Assembly (NCBI GenBank): GCA_009760855.2 | Contig: WPIO01000004.1 | Location: forward strand, 7,443,501-7,507,500 | Source: Cristatella mucedo | Taxonomy: Eukaryota; Bryozoa; Phylactolaemata; Cristatellidae | DNA: 64,000 bases | Direction: 5' to 3' | In this document: positions 13,601-24,915 of the stretch, one piece after another | How positions within the stretch are numbered: position 1 is the first letter of the stretch | Layout: each line of letters opens with the position of its first letter | The notes under the pieces: model-generated | Seen by the model: only the letters and a program-made list of their open reading frames with translations | Told to the model about the DNA's origin: nothing | The model's database searches: none | Position numbers and translations under genes: made by a program

Positions 13601-13975
13601 TCGGCGTAGCTTGAAGTAGTTGAAGTCGGTTCTTGGCGAGAACTTATTTTCGCTAAGGAGGGATCACCTTCCTGCTGAGCATTTGCAATATTTTTGAGCT
13701 GCGTATATTCGATACTCGTTCTCGTTGGCTGTCGTTTGCTGGTGCCATTTTTCGTTGCCTTCCTCCAGCTCGTTCGGCAGCTGGCGGAGCTCGATCATCC
13801 ATGGGTAAGCGGAGCCGTGGAGCTGGCGTGCGAAGCACGATGAGTCCGCTGCTTGTACACATCGGCTGATCGATGTGCCTGCTACGTACTGTGTTACTTG
13901 CAGAATTGCCCTCACGGACGCCCTACGATTCGGCACGTAGTCAACCTCGACTTACTGACTGGCAGCGATGACTAA
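1..13975 (+). CDS. PMS2: DNA mismatch repair endonuclease PMS2 (5' end outside window)
   Basis: PMS2 pairs with MLH1 as MutL-alpha and nicks DNA during nuclear mismatch repair. The 18 exons that keep frame with GT-AG borders are 1-87, 2808-2977, 3186-3264, 3376-3473, 3649-3748, 4091-4175, 4474-4553, 4732-4854, 4987-5077, 5200-5828, 6459-6661, 10031-10198, 10347-10447, 11671-11739, 11929-11966, 12101-12205, 13769-13804 and 13904-13975, giving 777 residues. The first exon holds the GTRLEFD segment of the GHKL ATPase; NVTPDKR follows at about 4485. Exon 10 (5200-5828) is a poorly conserved, low-complexity acidic linker; its start is the least certain border. The C-terminal nuclease is intact: QFNLGF, DQHASDE at 10119-10139, ACRKS near 12150 and CPHGRP at 13907. 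The missing N-terminus is about 140 residues by comparison with human PMS2. The 69-nt and 38-nt exons were found only by homology. PMS1 is less likely because of the DQHA and CPHGRP motifs. Confidence 0.95.
336..655 (-). repeat. LINE 3' end relic (family A)
   Basis: This copy lies in a PMS2 intron. It shares the block around CGTCAGAGAACTTAATC and the following AGCATGCTCAATGTGAAC stretch with copies near 7600-9700, 11520, 12290, 22430 and 33010. Longer copies run into a LINE-like ORF2 C-terminus on the minus strand, so this is the 3' untranslated end read backwards. It is useful as an uninterrupted reference for the 7580-9730 copy, which carries two insertions. The rest of the 2.7-kb intron (88-2807) shows only weak repeat similarity, such as a family-B piece near 2165-2260. 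Confidence 0.65.
2600..2745 (+). repeat. LINE 3' end relic (family A)
   Basis: The stretch from TTTATCAAGCATGATATTAC through GCAAATGTAAAGCGC and TCTCTGAGGGC to an ATT-rich tail is nearly identical to 39960-40075. It is the reverse complement of the copies at 336, 11517 and 12284. The ATT-rich microsatellite tail marks the 3' end. Confidence 0.65.
6081..6200 (+). repeat. Three perfect 40-bp tandem repeats
   Basis: The unit starting TGTCTGACAAGC occurs at 6081-6120, 6121-6160 and 6161-6200 with no differences. It lies in the PMS2 intron between exon 10 (ends 5828) and exon 11 (starts 6459). The unit is GC-rich with an internal GCTGCTGCTC run. Perfect identity points to recent expansion. Confidence 0.95.
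6780..7560 (-). pseudogene. LINE reverse transcriptase relic (L2/CR1-like)
   Basis: On the minus strand, broken frames show reverse-transcriptase landmarks in order. [13 protein letters not shown] is near 7340-7380, a [13 protein letters not shown] block (family GVPQGSVLGPLLF) is near 7080-7110, and a HSYAS remnant of the YADD catalytic site is near 7000. The frame is shifted and interrupted, so the copy is dead. It sits in the PMS2 intron between exons 11 and 12, just before another minus-strand LINE 3' segment (7580-9730). Confidence 0.75.
7690..7872 (+). repeat. tRNA-derived SINE (family S1)
   Basis: A GAGCCGTAATGGCTCACTAG head resembles an A box and GGTTCGAATC near 7757 is a perfect polymerase III B box. 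These are followed by a conserved body (GTGGGCAAT, CTGCAAGCGGTGG) and a tail GAGGCTGTTCAATCAGC plus a T run. Copies at 15690, 24470 and 29083 share the whole length. It interrupts the family-A LINE copy. Target duplications are not clear. Confidence 0.85.
7912..9191 (+). mobile_element. MULE-type DNA transposon, decayed
   Basis: The element is about 1.28 kb. Each end is an array of roughly 14-15-bp units built on the palindromic core GGACAnnATGTCC: left about 7918-8010, right about 9075-9190 in inverse orientation. Outer termini align as terminal inverted repeats. Flanks are GTTAGAAGTG (7902-7911) and GTTAGAGGTG (9192-9201), a 10-bp target duplication with one mismatch, which fits the 8-11 bp usual for Mutator-like elements. 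A transposase remnant lies inside. The uninterrupted paralogue at 480-510 shows the empty site. Confidence 0.85.
8280..8964 (+). pseudogene. MULE transposase C-terminal remnant
   Basis: The readable frame begins with an [11 protein letters not shown] segment, then [19 protein letters not shown] near 8335-8400, matching the FPxAxxxGCxFHFxQ signature of MULE transposases. After an in-frame TAG near 8428, the open segment 8470-8964 carries [20 protein letters not shown] and [12 protein letters not shown], the conserved C-terminal block. The N-terminal half, including the first catalytic aspartate region, is missing. The copy is therefore inactive. Confidence 0.8.
10630..10682 (+). repeat. (GA)n microsatellite
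   Basis: A near-perfect GA tract lies in the PMS2 intron between exon 13 (ends 10447) and exon 14 (starts 11671). Confidence 0.95.
11517..11600 (-). repeat. LINE 3' end fragment (family A)
   Basis: An ATAATAATA run is followed by GCACTTGATAAAGCGCCC, CAGAGAACTTAATCTC and TTTACATTTGCTGCAAAG. The copy is truncated only about 70 bp before PMS2 exon 14. Confidence 0.7.
12284..12905 (-). repeat. LINE 3' segment (family A), longest uninterrupted copy
   Basis: The copy begins with an AATAATAAT run, then the AGTGCCCTCAGAGAACTC block. It ends in a minus-strand ORF2 C-terminal remnant ([12 protein letters not shown], near 12730-12770). It aligns in order with the pieces of 7580-9730 and lies in the PMS2 intron between exons 16 and 17. 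Confidence 0.75.
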
Positions 13976-15164
13976 AATTCATTGAATGACTTGTGTATTT
14001 TAATGTGCAAGCGATTTTTACAACGTATATTTTTATAAAAGGAAATCTCACTTGTACTTATGTGAAACCTCTCTCTCAGTTGTTGTGCATTGTATGCTGC
14101 CTTTTTACGTTTCGATTTCACCAAGGGTCTGTCTGTTTGGCTCAACGTTAATATCAACGTCAATGCTTTACCATCAGATGGCTCATTGCCCAGACGGATT
14201 CTGCTTCGGGGGGATAGGAAAACCTTCACTTGAACTTAGCATGCAGACACTGCAGGCACACAAATTCCAAATGCTGGAAAGATCGTCGCAAGGTTTTTCT
14301 CACTGAAGTTCACTGTTATCTACCAAGAAGCCATTCCTCCACACGGAAAATAGTCTGTGCAACATCACACTGCCACAGGGCATGAAATAGTACACACACT
14401 CAACCGATGGAAATCTGGGACAGCAGGGACTGCCATATGCTCTAAGCAAAACTTTAGTTTAATTTCGGCTCATTATACTTGTCTGTTGCAGCATAAATGT
14501 GGCTGTTACATCAGCTGCTCTTTAATTCGCAACTAGGCTTCTAAAATTAAGCAGCAATTCGTGCATTTAGTTAAAATTCGAGTTGCCAGAGGACTTGCTA
14601 GTGGCTCCATCATGCGTCATGCAATCCATCACGCAATCATGCATGCAGTCGGCAATACATCGCATCACTCCTTGTAAGACATTGTTTTTGGACTCGTTTT
14701 TCAAATGATTACACGACTCATGATCTTGCTGACACACTTAGTGTTAGCACGAAGTCTTAAGTTCTCAGAGGTAGCAGCTGGTAACCACATACTCTCTAGT
14801 CCAGACCGAAGACAAGTAGCTTTGGTAGATGTTTAGGTGGTTGATATTCGCGGGTTGATAGTGCCTTTCATTTTAAGTCCAAGCTCTACCGTCGGTGATT
14901 GCTGTCTAACCATTGTATGCACTTGATCTGGAGCTCTTTACCTGGTCGTCGCGTTTGGAATGTGTAAACTCGTTCCTCTTACTCGAAGATGGTTTGCTAA
15001 GCGCTGTCTAAATTGTGCAACTGGATCGTCGCCATCCCTCATGATCACACTGCTGGCGGCATTCTAAGTCATGCTTGTGGCGTATGTTCTTAGTTTGTAT
15101 GCCAGATGAATGATGCGGCAGTAACATGAGCCGGCATAGAACTGCCACCTCTTGCGAGTCCTTT

Positions 15165-15300
15165 AGCTCAAGGGCAAGGTGTTTCCACTTCACGACCTAG
15201 ATCGTACGTTTGAGCTCTGTGGTGGGCAATCCTTTATTGCTCGGTGCAAGCGAATGACAGCCCACGAAGCTTTTCCACTGCTATATAAATTATGCTCTTG
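15165..15300 (+). repeat. SINE family S1, diverged
   Basis: The copy has TAGCTCAAGGGCAAGG, TTCACGACCTAGATCG, a decayed B box (GTTTGAGCTC) and the diagnostic GTGGTGGGCAATCC and TGCAAGCG blocks. It ends TATATAAATTATGCTCTTGAA. Confidence 0.6.
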
Positions 15301-15689
15301 AATAAGAATACCATAACTCTACTTTTCGCTGTTGCATATTTTGTCAAATCATGCCTCGAGTATCAGTTGGACCGCCTGTAGGTTAACACCATTACCATAT
15401 TGAGCAGCCACTTCTGGCTGGTCGAATTCTTTAGACTCGGTAGCTTCTTATGTTGAATGCTAGTTCTCCATATCCTCTGCGCTCGTGGAAGGAAAGATAC
15501 GCTTCACTTTGTTGGCATCAATTCGATATTGCTTGATACATCAACCTTAATGGACTTGTACGTCCATCCCGTGAATCCCCAGAGACCCAACAGCCAACAC
15601 AGGTACCGGTAAGCATATTGTTCGCGGTAGTGTCCACATTTCCCAAGAAGTATCATCCGATGGTAAGGTCAAAGAAGATGGCTGGCTTG

Positions 15690-15856
15690 AAAAAAATACT
15701 AGCTGATTTAACAGCCTCTTTAGAGCAACGGAAGAGCCTTTACGGCTTTCACCACCGCTTGCAGCAGCGATAAAGAATCGGCAGGATTCGAACCCGAGAC
15801 CTCGGGACCGAGGTCGCGAAAAGCAACCGCCTTACCTAGTGTGCCATCGCGGCTGA
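15690..15856 (-). repeat. SINE family S1, full length
   Basis: The reverse complement starts with an A-box-like GCCGCGATGGCACACTAGG. It then reads GCTTTTCGCGACCTCGG, the B box GGGTTCGAATCC, CTGCAAGCGGTGG and GAGGCTGTTAAATCAGCTAG, ending in an AT-rich tail. It is the clearest copy with both promoter boxes. Confidence 0.88.
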
Positions 15857-18800
15857 ACAGGACATTTTTGTGCTGCTCCTCAACAGCATCGTCGAATCTT
15901 TCGTGCTTTTGACTCGGCATTGAATGCTGACCGATTGGCGAGTGTATAACTAAGATGCATTCTGTTTTAAAGGCTGCCTAGATTGGAACCCTCACAGAGT
16001 GAGTTAGGCGATATCTAGTCTGACAGGATCCTATACTCAGCTGATTCAGTCGGGCAAGATTTGCATAGTGCACGAAATTGCTAGTATGTTAGTCTCTCTT
16101 GTTAATTACACGAACCAGTGAAACTAAGTTTGTAGGACATTTGGATGGGCATATATAACGTTTCTCTAACTTTCTTGGTGTGATAAGTGCGAAATCAATA
16201 GTCGAACACATCTATTTACAAAAATAAAGCAGTGTCAAGCATGGCATGAGTGAGAGATCAGTCGGCGAAGTAACCTGCAAGTGGGAAAGGAACAGCAGCT
16301 AGGAATGCAGGCCACGTGATCGAAGCAGGCAACCAAATCATTATCATTAAGCAGGAACGTAGGAAGTTTAATGGGTGTCTAGAAGCGTGAGAGACAACCA
16401 GGAGCATTCTCGACTAGTCAATTTTAGTAAAGGGCACTTATCTTGCTAAACCTTGGTTCTGCACAGTCTGGCGGCGTGGATCGCATTTCGTAGCAATAAA
16501 TTTGATCAGGAGACTTCGATGTCAACACTGACGAAAATTTAATAATTTATTCATAGTACAATCCGTAAAGAGTGGCCACTGCAAACAGGGAAGGTGATTC
16601 GTAAGTCTGCGATGCAAACGAGTCCTTGTCAAAGTCCCACGCACACCTGCTGCTGAGCTGAAGAGATTGACCTCCTTTCTGGCCTATGTTGACTATACAG
16701 ACCAGCTTGTACCTGAATAATAAATTATAATCTTACTAGATGGGCAAACTAGCCATCATCGTCACTGCTGCTCAAAGGTATGCTGCATTTCAGGTACGCT
16801 GCTCAAAGCCCAAGGTCGTTTAATTGAGAAGTATGCAACCGAAAGTACGAATATTCTCACAAATTATGCTAGATCTGACAGCAATCCTCGACGAGCTAAA
16901 CATGAAAGACACTACCCTGGCCGTAAAAAAGCGCTTGTGGGCCTCGTTTTACTTAGCAAGCTGTTAATAATACTTTCTTATGGAATTCAGACAAACGCTG
17001 GTCAATGTATACACATATTAATGCTCCAACAAGGAAATTGAAACGGTCAAGTTTCTCTATCTCGACTAATCTTAGTAGCAGCCCTTTCACATACGGTTTT
17101 GACAAGCTCGAAACCAGCCTAATCAGCCAATCTCGGCAAGTAGCCTACGAGCACTCTAGGGCCGTCGGCTTTGTATTCGGCACTCAGGCTTTGGTATTCG
17201 AATGTCTGAAGCAATGAAGCTAGAAATGTGAACTTAGAATTATCGTGGCACACAGCACGTTCGCATTGTTTCCATGCACGAAACTGTCCAACGGGAATAG
17301 ATGCCGTCGAAACCCAGGATAGCATAATTTTTCATCAAGGGAGAGGCCAGGCCTTGATTTAAACAAACAGCAAATTGTAGGAAGAAAAAAATATAAGAAA
17401 CAAAGTAGGAGCAAAACTAGGGCTGCAAGGACAAGCCGTTAATTTTGAGTCCATCCAAGTAGGGCTTGACCCCGAAAGTCCCAGTTCACCTTTTCATAAG
17501 CCTGTTGTTTACAGTTTATTCTCTTTGACTGTAAGTATGAGCTGCGGAATCACATTATTTGACATCTAATCGGGACTGAGAGATTACTTTACTTCGGAAT
17601 ATTAAGCCAGCTTGAGTTTTAATTACAGGGCTAATCTGCAGGTGCATTGATTAAATTCTGGGAACAGCTAGCTTGGGCTTTAGGTTTGTGAGGATTGAGA
17701 AGCGAAAAGAGATAAATTGGAAGATTTTCATCTAGTTTAAGCTGGCCTTGTCACTATAAATGGCTACAAACGAAGAGGCCCACACATTACACATTAAAAA
17801 CGGAGTAAAGGCAAGATGGTAGCTAAAAACTACATCGGGCATACACAGATGCAGCTATAATAAAACGAACAAATGAAAGCAGACGAGTCGAGAACGGAGA
17901 GCACGTGGTGGAGTGCCCTAGAATCGCCTTCACAACTCATTTCCTTGGTGTTACCTGTCAAAGTCAAGTTTCCGGGCTCGTGCCTTGATATCCTGCGATA
18001 TTTTCATAGCCAACTCCCCTGCAAGCCGAGCTTCGTATGTCACACCTAAGAGCAGACAAATCTTACACGTAGTGAGACTTACGACTGATGTTGTACTTAG
18101 GACAAAAGTCATTAAATGAAATAATGAATTCCAGTCACTGAAAAAATACGGGACTCTGCGATTCACCCATCGCTATATGTAGGGCCTGTGCTTTCCAAAG
18201 CTGCTGCACATTTTGCTCTTGCTACCTTGTTTTGAATTTCCAGGAGTGAGTGCTTGGCTATAGTTCATTATCAATTTGTAAAATTACAGGGATAAAGAAA
18301 TGCAGGAAGTGAATGCGTGGGTATAGTAGAGCAGAGTGAGACTAGGTCAAGTGAGATCAAATCATCTTGGTCGGTGGTTCTTAAAGTAGACTCCACCAAC
18401 ACCTGACCAATGGTGAGAAGAACTGGCGAAGACGAGACTAATAGGCCTTTTGGGCTACTTAAAAGCGAAAGGGGAATTTGGGGAGTTCGAAGAGGCCAAA
18501 GGAGCAGCCGGCACAGGCGATAAGCCTGCAGAACTCGTCGACGAATAATAGCATTCCCCTTAAATACACAGGTAGGTAGTCGGGCTCTGAATAGTTGGTG
18601 CCAGCCTCTAGACCTGGGTCTCACGGGCCATAAAGCCCAGCCATAACAATATAAGTCACCGGTCATAACTCCCACTAGTTGGAAAGCAATCTCTCGAAGA
18701 AATATACGCACGATGGTGGAGTCTAAAGTATGTATCCATACCAGCGCCATTGAATGAACAGCAGCCAAAATGCACGCTAAAGCCAAAAGGATTTTTCTAA

Positions 18801-19732
18801 CGAGATAATGACACCTTCTTTGCTGATTGAACATTCGAACAAGGATAACATGACTGATCAGGCATGAACTAACCGTTTTCCAATCATTACCTAACAAATA
18901 AAAAAGTAACGGCTCTATCATGCCTACTTTACAATGCTTAAAAAACTAAATAGCCACAGGTTGCCTGCATTCTCCACCATTACATTGATGACTACTACGT
19001 CAGAAAAGTACATGCAACCGACGAAGAGTTTAACCTACGAACGATTAGTGACGATTCACACATTTTTTTATAACAGCCGCAAAATAATATAATTATGAAA
19101 ATATCCGAAGGCCAAAGGCATATTGTGCTGTAACTCACTGTGTGCAGATCTACCTCCTTGTGCAGGACGCTAAGAAAATTTTCCATCACTCTTCTAACCT
19201 TTGGACTGTAGTGAATAAACTCCCTGATGCCTCGAAATTAACTTATTTTTATGGAACTTTTTAGCGGGGTAATTTAATTTGTCTTAAAAAATATCGCCCT
19301 AAATCAGTGAAACCTTCATCTAAGACTCCTAGTAGGTGACTATAGAAAGACATAAAATTGCTGTAATAATAGTAATATAAATAATTCATTCGCATACGCC
19401 CCTCAGAGAAGTTAACCTCTTCACTCGTAAAGCCCATTTGTTTGTTAAGAATCTAATTAGCAGTGCAAAGTTAATTCAGTATGGCGCATGTCTTACTAAT
19501 TAGCTATCAACATAATTTGGAAAGCACGGTGAATATTTACCCACATTTTAATGGAATTTTTATGATCTCAAGAGTATTTCATGACATCTATTACTACGAA
19601 TGCTGACTTAAGCACAAACCGAGCAAGTTTTTATCGATACAGCCAGACAGTTCGCTATAGCCACTGAATCTTTTCGGCTGCATTTCCTAATCGCAGATTT
19701 AAAAAAGCAAGATCTAAGAACTCAAATAGCGC

Positions 19733-19735
<3 letters not shown>

Positions 19736-19774
<39 letters not shown>
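19736..19774 (+). repeat. (TA)n microsatellite
   Basis: An uninterrupted TA tract of about 39 bases. Confidence 0.95.
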
Positions 19775-19777
<3 letters not shown>

Positions 19778-20065
19778 CCTATATTGCTCTTTCAGCGTGC
19801 CATCCAGGTGCTGCACGGTTAGTAGGAGGGCCATCGAACAAATCGGTACAGTTCCACCATGTGCCTGTGGCTCGACATGTTCTACGGGCCCGCCTAAGCG
19901 AGTTGAGTGACGCCGATTGAAAAGACCGTCGGCAACTCGTACTGCGATATTATAGCACCCGGGGCTGTAGCAAAGGCAGGTCTATGTCCGACCAAAGCCC
20001 TAAAAATGGCCATCGATGGTATGGAATAAGACATGTAATTAGTTAATTTTATTACAATGTTTAGC

Positions 20066-20170
20066 TGAATTAACAGCCTCATTTGTTTAGCGGCAGAGGA
20101 GCCTTAAAGACTTGCCACCGCCTGCAGTTGGCAATAAGGAATCGCCCAATTGCACGATTCGCACCCAGGA
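20066..20170 (-). repeat. SINE family S1, partial
   Basis: The sequence reads AATTAACAGCCTCATTTG, GCGGCAGAGGAGCC, CACCGCCTGCAG and a decayed B box (ACGATTCGCACCC). The 5' part is lost. Confidence 0.65.
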
Positions 20171-20424
20171 CCTATGTACGGTATAGCAGCTCAATGGATC
20201 CTCGACAATCCGTCCTCAGAATATCTATAGTGAACTTTACCTCCTCTTTCATAGATAATGTTTACGATTGGCGTGTTTAAATGAATGTAGCAGGCTCTGT
20301 AAGCATCGATAGTAACCCTTCCATGCCGGTGTGTAATTAATTCGGCCTCAAACGCCTGGGCGAGCTAAATCAGCCAGACTTTGAATGATCAACATTATTC
20401 AAGGTTATTGAATTGTAATGGCTA

Positions 20425-20560
20425 GGAATAGCACCCCACGAGTGAGATGGATTCAAATCCTTCTGGGGACAACTCTTTATTGCCTACAACATGCCGTGGT
20501 GGTTGCAGTTAAGGCTTTTCTGCCGCTATACGAATGAGGCTGTTACATCAGCTAATAAAT
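20425..20560 (+). repeat. SINE family S1, diverged
   Basis: A weak B box (GATTCAAATCC), AACTCTTTATTGCC, AAGGCTTTTCTGCCGC and the GAGGCTGTTACATCAGCTAA tail identify the family. Confidence 0.6.
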
Positions 20561-21059
20561 ATTCGATAATCGATGGGCGAGACCGCATACATACGCCGAC
20601 GCCATGAGATATGCAGTAAGCTGTGTTTTTGGAGTTGGCCTACTCATTGAGGTCTAGGCCACGGAGCCATTGGTGTACGTCATGGCCGCTGCTGAACGCC
20701 TGTAACCATCAACCCATTTAGGTGTGTGCCAGGTATACTTTAGCGGAACCAAGGCGGCGGTTGGCCGAAAAATTTTAGGAACCGCTAGCATAGGGAACGG
20801 AGTTAACGAGCTAAGGCTGCCTTCATCGACTTGAGCGTTTAGCAGCTAAGCCGTCCAACACGCCCCTCAGATTTCTTACGCTGCCCTCGGTAAGGCCAAG
20901 GTCCTCCTTAGTTTAATCTCCTGGTATACCCGTGGTTTCAGCTGTACTTTAATACGAAAATGATTGGAAACGACGAGCATTCGTCATCCCAGATGTCAAT
21001 TTGCAGCAGTCCGTATACGGCAATATGCTTTTCCTCCTCAGTCACATTGTAATGTGCTC

Positions 21060-21475
21060 AAACTTTCGACTTCTGATGTAGTGTAATGCATCTCCTTCTT
21101 TAACTCCACAAAGTCACAAAGACTGAGTGGGTGTTACGCAGGAAAGTTTTCTTTTTCTATAGCCCAATCAAAGCAAAAGCGGCTTTCGGTACGTATGCGG
21201 TAGCCAACAGACTTTATCTCATGTAAGAAAGAGAAAGTGAGAATCATAACTCTGTCAGCAGTGTAGTTGAGGTAGTAAGTAGCATGGAAGTAGCTGTTAA
21301 GGACTGCTGGAAAGTATGTGCCACAGTCGTCGGTGGAAGAGTAGATGTCGTTACCTAAGAATTGTGGAAGTGAATTCAACAGTCCACGACCGGCAGAGCA
21401 ATAACTTCTGTCCCTAATAGTCTTTAAGCTGAGGAATGGAACAACTAATGTATCGTCCATAGAGGACCTGAGGGC
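21060..21475 (-). repeat. LINE C-terminus and 3' UTR (family B)
   Basis: The minus strand encodes RSYCSAGRGLLNSLPQFL, the R..SAGPRLWNSLP-type C-terminal motif of LINE ORF2. A conserved UTR ends at the AACTCCACAAAGTCA block near 21100. A matching plus-strand copy lies at 34985-35350 and further pieces near 2165 and 49703-49950. It differs from family A in its 3' end. Confidence 0.7.
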
Positions 21476-22334
21476 ACGAGGAGACTGAAACTGGTGTTGC
21501 AGTTCTACAAGGTACTATGGAGTCTAGCCGTGACGGGCCGTGTGGGTGAGTGTAAGAACTATACTCTATATCCGTTGATCAACCGGAAGCCATCAAGTCT
21601 CTTTCAGCAAAGGAGACGAATGATCAAACCTATGGGATCGGTTAACTAGCCTTGCATATTAGGTACCCGCCTACCAGCCCTAGTTATCAGTACAAATAAG
21701 CCCCTCACGGCAGTCGGACACAGCTGCAGGCAACAGTGCTAAGTATTTAGTTCGACCGGTTCCAGAGTTGAGAGAAAATTAACAGCTCATTGCCTATTTC
21801 AGGGCTACTCACCGCAATGATACCGCCGAGTTTCGTTTAGGGGGTTAACTAGGCAAGTATTTCTAGTTTTTCTAAATTCTTTCAGCCTCTAATATTTGTA
21901 ACTCAATTACGACTATTCATTACGCTCGCAGATACCTAAAGAGACTGTTTTGATAAACAGCACGACCCTCCTCGAATACAATGCGTTGAACGCCCTGGAG
22001 AAGGCTTCGCCTGCTTTTTGAGTTGCCTGATAAGCAGTTCCTGCTTTCCAGCAACTACCGAGGTTCACTCGGCTTTAGTAGCACCAAGATTGGTAACAAT
22101 TCTGCTGAAACGAGAATATACCGTTGGAATGAAGCGACATCGCAGGTGATCCCAATGTTTATTGGAGAAGCATAGAAAGCAGTCTCGCAGATAAAGAGCG
22201 AAAAAACTCAATAGATACAAATCATCCTAGAACAACCTCGCTCCACATGCAGGATGCCGCTGCTGGTCGTCCATACATAAGCTGATGACCGAGGATACAA
22301 ACTGAGTTTTGTCCCTATTAACTGCAATGCCAGC

Positions 22335-22440
22335 CCGGATTTAGCTCGAGGGTAAAAAGTACTCACATTTGATGACCGAGGTCGTGGGCTCGAGCCTTAT
22401 GGCATTTGCAAATTGCCTGGGTAATAATGCTAATAGTAAC
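22335..22440 (+). repeat. tRNA-derived SINE (family S2)
   Basis: TTAGCTCGAGGG resembles an A box and GAGGTCGTGGGCTCGAGCC a B box. The closest relative in the window is 62870-63020. It abuts a family-A LINE piece and a TG microsatellite. Confidence 0.55.
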
Positions 22441-22650
22441 AAGTTTGTATAGCGCCTTCAGAGAACTGGATCTCTTACAAGGAACTTTACTGATGCGTTC
22501 TAGAAAGCATTTTACCAAACGATTGGTGGTAACACCCACAAGCAGCAGGCATCGCTTAGGCAGGTACATGCACACGAAGGACGAATCGAAAAGACCTGCC
22601 AAATGCTGTAATAAACAGGTGCGTTTTGGATAGAGTTTAAGTTCTCTCGG
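22425..22650 (-). repeat. LINE 3' end fragment (family A), diverged
   Basis: The fragment has GTATAGCGCCTTCAGAGAAC, then GCATTTTACC and ACACGAAGGACGAATC blocks in the same order as 336-655, ending near AAACAGGTGCGTTTTGG. Confidence 0.6.
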
Positions 22651-22681
22651 GGATCTATGCAAATAAATAATACACACACTC

Positions 22682-22685
<4 letters not shown>

Positions 22686-22753
<68 letters not shown>

Positions 22754-22760
22754 CTGTATA
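22686..22760 (+). repeat. (TG)n microsatellite
   Basis: A long TG tract bordered by TATATA, next to SINE and LINE relics. Confidence 0.95.
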
Positions 22761-24469
22761 TAAACCTTTGTCAGGTCAGAACACTGCTCGAACCTTTATG
22801 AAGGATGAAGGCTACCTTTCCTATAGGCAAAAAGAAGACAATCGAAAAGCAGGGCAAGAACAAAAATTATTAACTAGCTGCCAGCCGAAATAGTGAAATT
22901 TATATTTCGCTAAACCGACCGACTCTTGTGTCAAAACTGAGTTATACTAAACTTAAGATCTTTCATTATGTTTTACTGGCTTGGTAAAACTTGCTACCTT
23001 TATCATTAGATTTATAACAATATAATCAAGCATTTGTTTTTCGTTTTCGAAGAGCGTCGGAAACAATTCTGCAGCAGTCCAAAGTAGTCGCAAACTTGAG
23101 CACGGGCCCATAACTTTCCGTGTAGATCTAGCCTCATGGCCTGCGACTGAATCATTACGGAATTATGTCATCCATATACAGTAACTTGAGTAAATTAAGA
23201 GCAGTCCTTGCTTACATATAGGTCTTCGACTTCAGCTACATAAATAGGTTTGGTTAGAGCTTTGAAATGTCATTGATATTAACTTTTTCAGAGGTTAAAA
23301 TCGTTTTTAAATTTTGAGATTGGCAAGGCATATTCTTGTTCTCGACAGGAGTCCATGACAACTTTGGAACCGTTGATTCTAAAACAATCTAAGACTTAAA
23401 TGAGATTTTTTTGAGTTTGTCGGGTTACATTTTCTTCATAGCAAAAACTCAAGGTGGCCGTGGTTATCAAGCGCTAAATGGCACTCTGGGCTTAGCAAGC
23501 ATCAATTTAAAGGCTTATTGGCGGCGACAGTGTGGACACAGATACTTGGGTTAAGTCGGTGTGTTTGCACTTAAAAGTTCAGGCGCTGCAGCTGAACTGC
23601 GTCATTCGTGTTATGGTAAAAAGTCCTTTGTAGCAACCTAAGAAAGGCTTACGATCACCCTACAGTCTCAGAGAGATTTCTTGCCTTGATCAATTGAAGT
23701 GAAGCTCAGCAGCTTCTTAAAATTGCTTGAGGAGGCTTTTGGCGCGGGGCTATAGCTCTACCTTTCAGAGACGAGGCACAAGGTTAAGGCCTTCTCTTTA
23801 AAATGCTCTCGAAAAGACTTTTTCGCCTCTGTGAAAAATTGCCCTTTTCCATTCTTGGCTAGCCTGAAGCTCTGAGCGGAAGGCTCACCGCCCGAAAGCT
23901 TCTTTAGACCCACCTACATAAGAAAATAAATGTGTCCCCATTAAAAAAGCCTGAAGTTGTTTTCATAAAGGTCCAGTCGGTCTCTTTAGACCACTTTATA
24001 GAGAATAATTTCTCTGCGAACTCTCTAAAATACGATCAACCCCTCTCAGACGTCCTCTCAGGAAAATTAACCCGAATGTTGACGACGGACTCCTGTCCGA
24101 TATGGCAGCCTCTGTAGCCCAATCTTAAATATCCCGTGCTAAAGCCCTCAGGAGAAGCACATTAAAGCTGCCTGCTGAAGGTACTACCACGCAAGCCTTC
24201 AGAATGCCCTCTAAGCCTGGTAGTCCCTCATTGAAACCCTTAAGCGACCCAAAAATGGCTTTAGAAAGGACTAAAAACAAGCGCTATCGGTACAGCATAT
24301 GTGAAGTGCCCACCATTTCCTTCATCGTCCGCGAGTCATCGTGCTTACGTTTCCATAAGCCATCGGTTATTCTGGACATTTACTCGTGAATTAATCCCTC
24401 TCCTTAGTATCCAAGGTGGTTAACGTTGCAGCTGGGGTTGAGGGTCCCATATCTTCAGTCACACCCACA

Positions 24470-24645
24470 GAAATTCTAGCTGATTCAGCTGCTTCTTTTT
24501 GCTTAGCGACAGAGGAGCCTTAAAGGCTATCGCCAACGCTTGCAGCGACAATAAAGGATCGCCCACCGCAGGATTCGAACCCACGACCTCGCAATCGAGA
24601 TCGTGAAGAGCAGCCGCCTTATCTAGTTTGTCATGACGGCCAAGA
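24470..24645 (-). repeat. SINE family S1, full length
   Basis: The reverse complement has GCCGTCATGACAAACTAG, GACCTCGATTGCGAGG, the B box GGGTTCGAATCC, GTGGGCGATCC and an AGCTGAATCAGCTAGAATT tail. Confidence 0.85.
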
Positions 24646-24915
24646 GGGCTCAAGCCCTTCAAAATTCTTTTTCACACAGTCTTCCTTGTCCCTTTGCTTT
24701 CCAATTCTTTCTTTCTTCTCCTCTACTTATTTTCATCTATTATACGTACGAGGCACTGAGCTGTAATAACAGGATTCTGGGAGAGCATTTCGAGTAGGCA
24801 GCTCGCTCATACACTAGCCCAGTCGCGTATGAGCTCGGTGAATTGAGTCGAAAAGTAGTTTCTGAGGATGCGGCCGAGAGCTACAACCAGCAGCGACTGA
24901 TGGCTTTGCATTCGA

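Larger units (their letters stand above)
13976..24915. other. Gene-poor intergenic region, repeat relics only
   Basis: No conserved protein or multi-exon gene was recognised between PMS2 and the next gene model. It holds SINE copies, one LINE 3' end and microsatellites, listed separately. A 216-codon minus-strand frame at 18271-18921 has no recognisable domain and sits in AT-rich DNA without flanking exons; it is probably chance or an unrecognised relic. No AATAAA was seen close behind the PMS2 stop. About 15900-19700 and 22900-24450 show nothing I can name. Confidence 0.6.

Noticed and set aside
18271-18921. 216-codon minus-strand open frame
   Set aside because: No domain, no splice partners, AT-rich repeat-laden surroundings and no similarity to the LINE or DNA-transposon blocks seen elsewhere.
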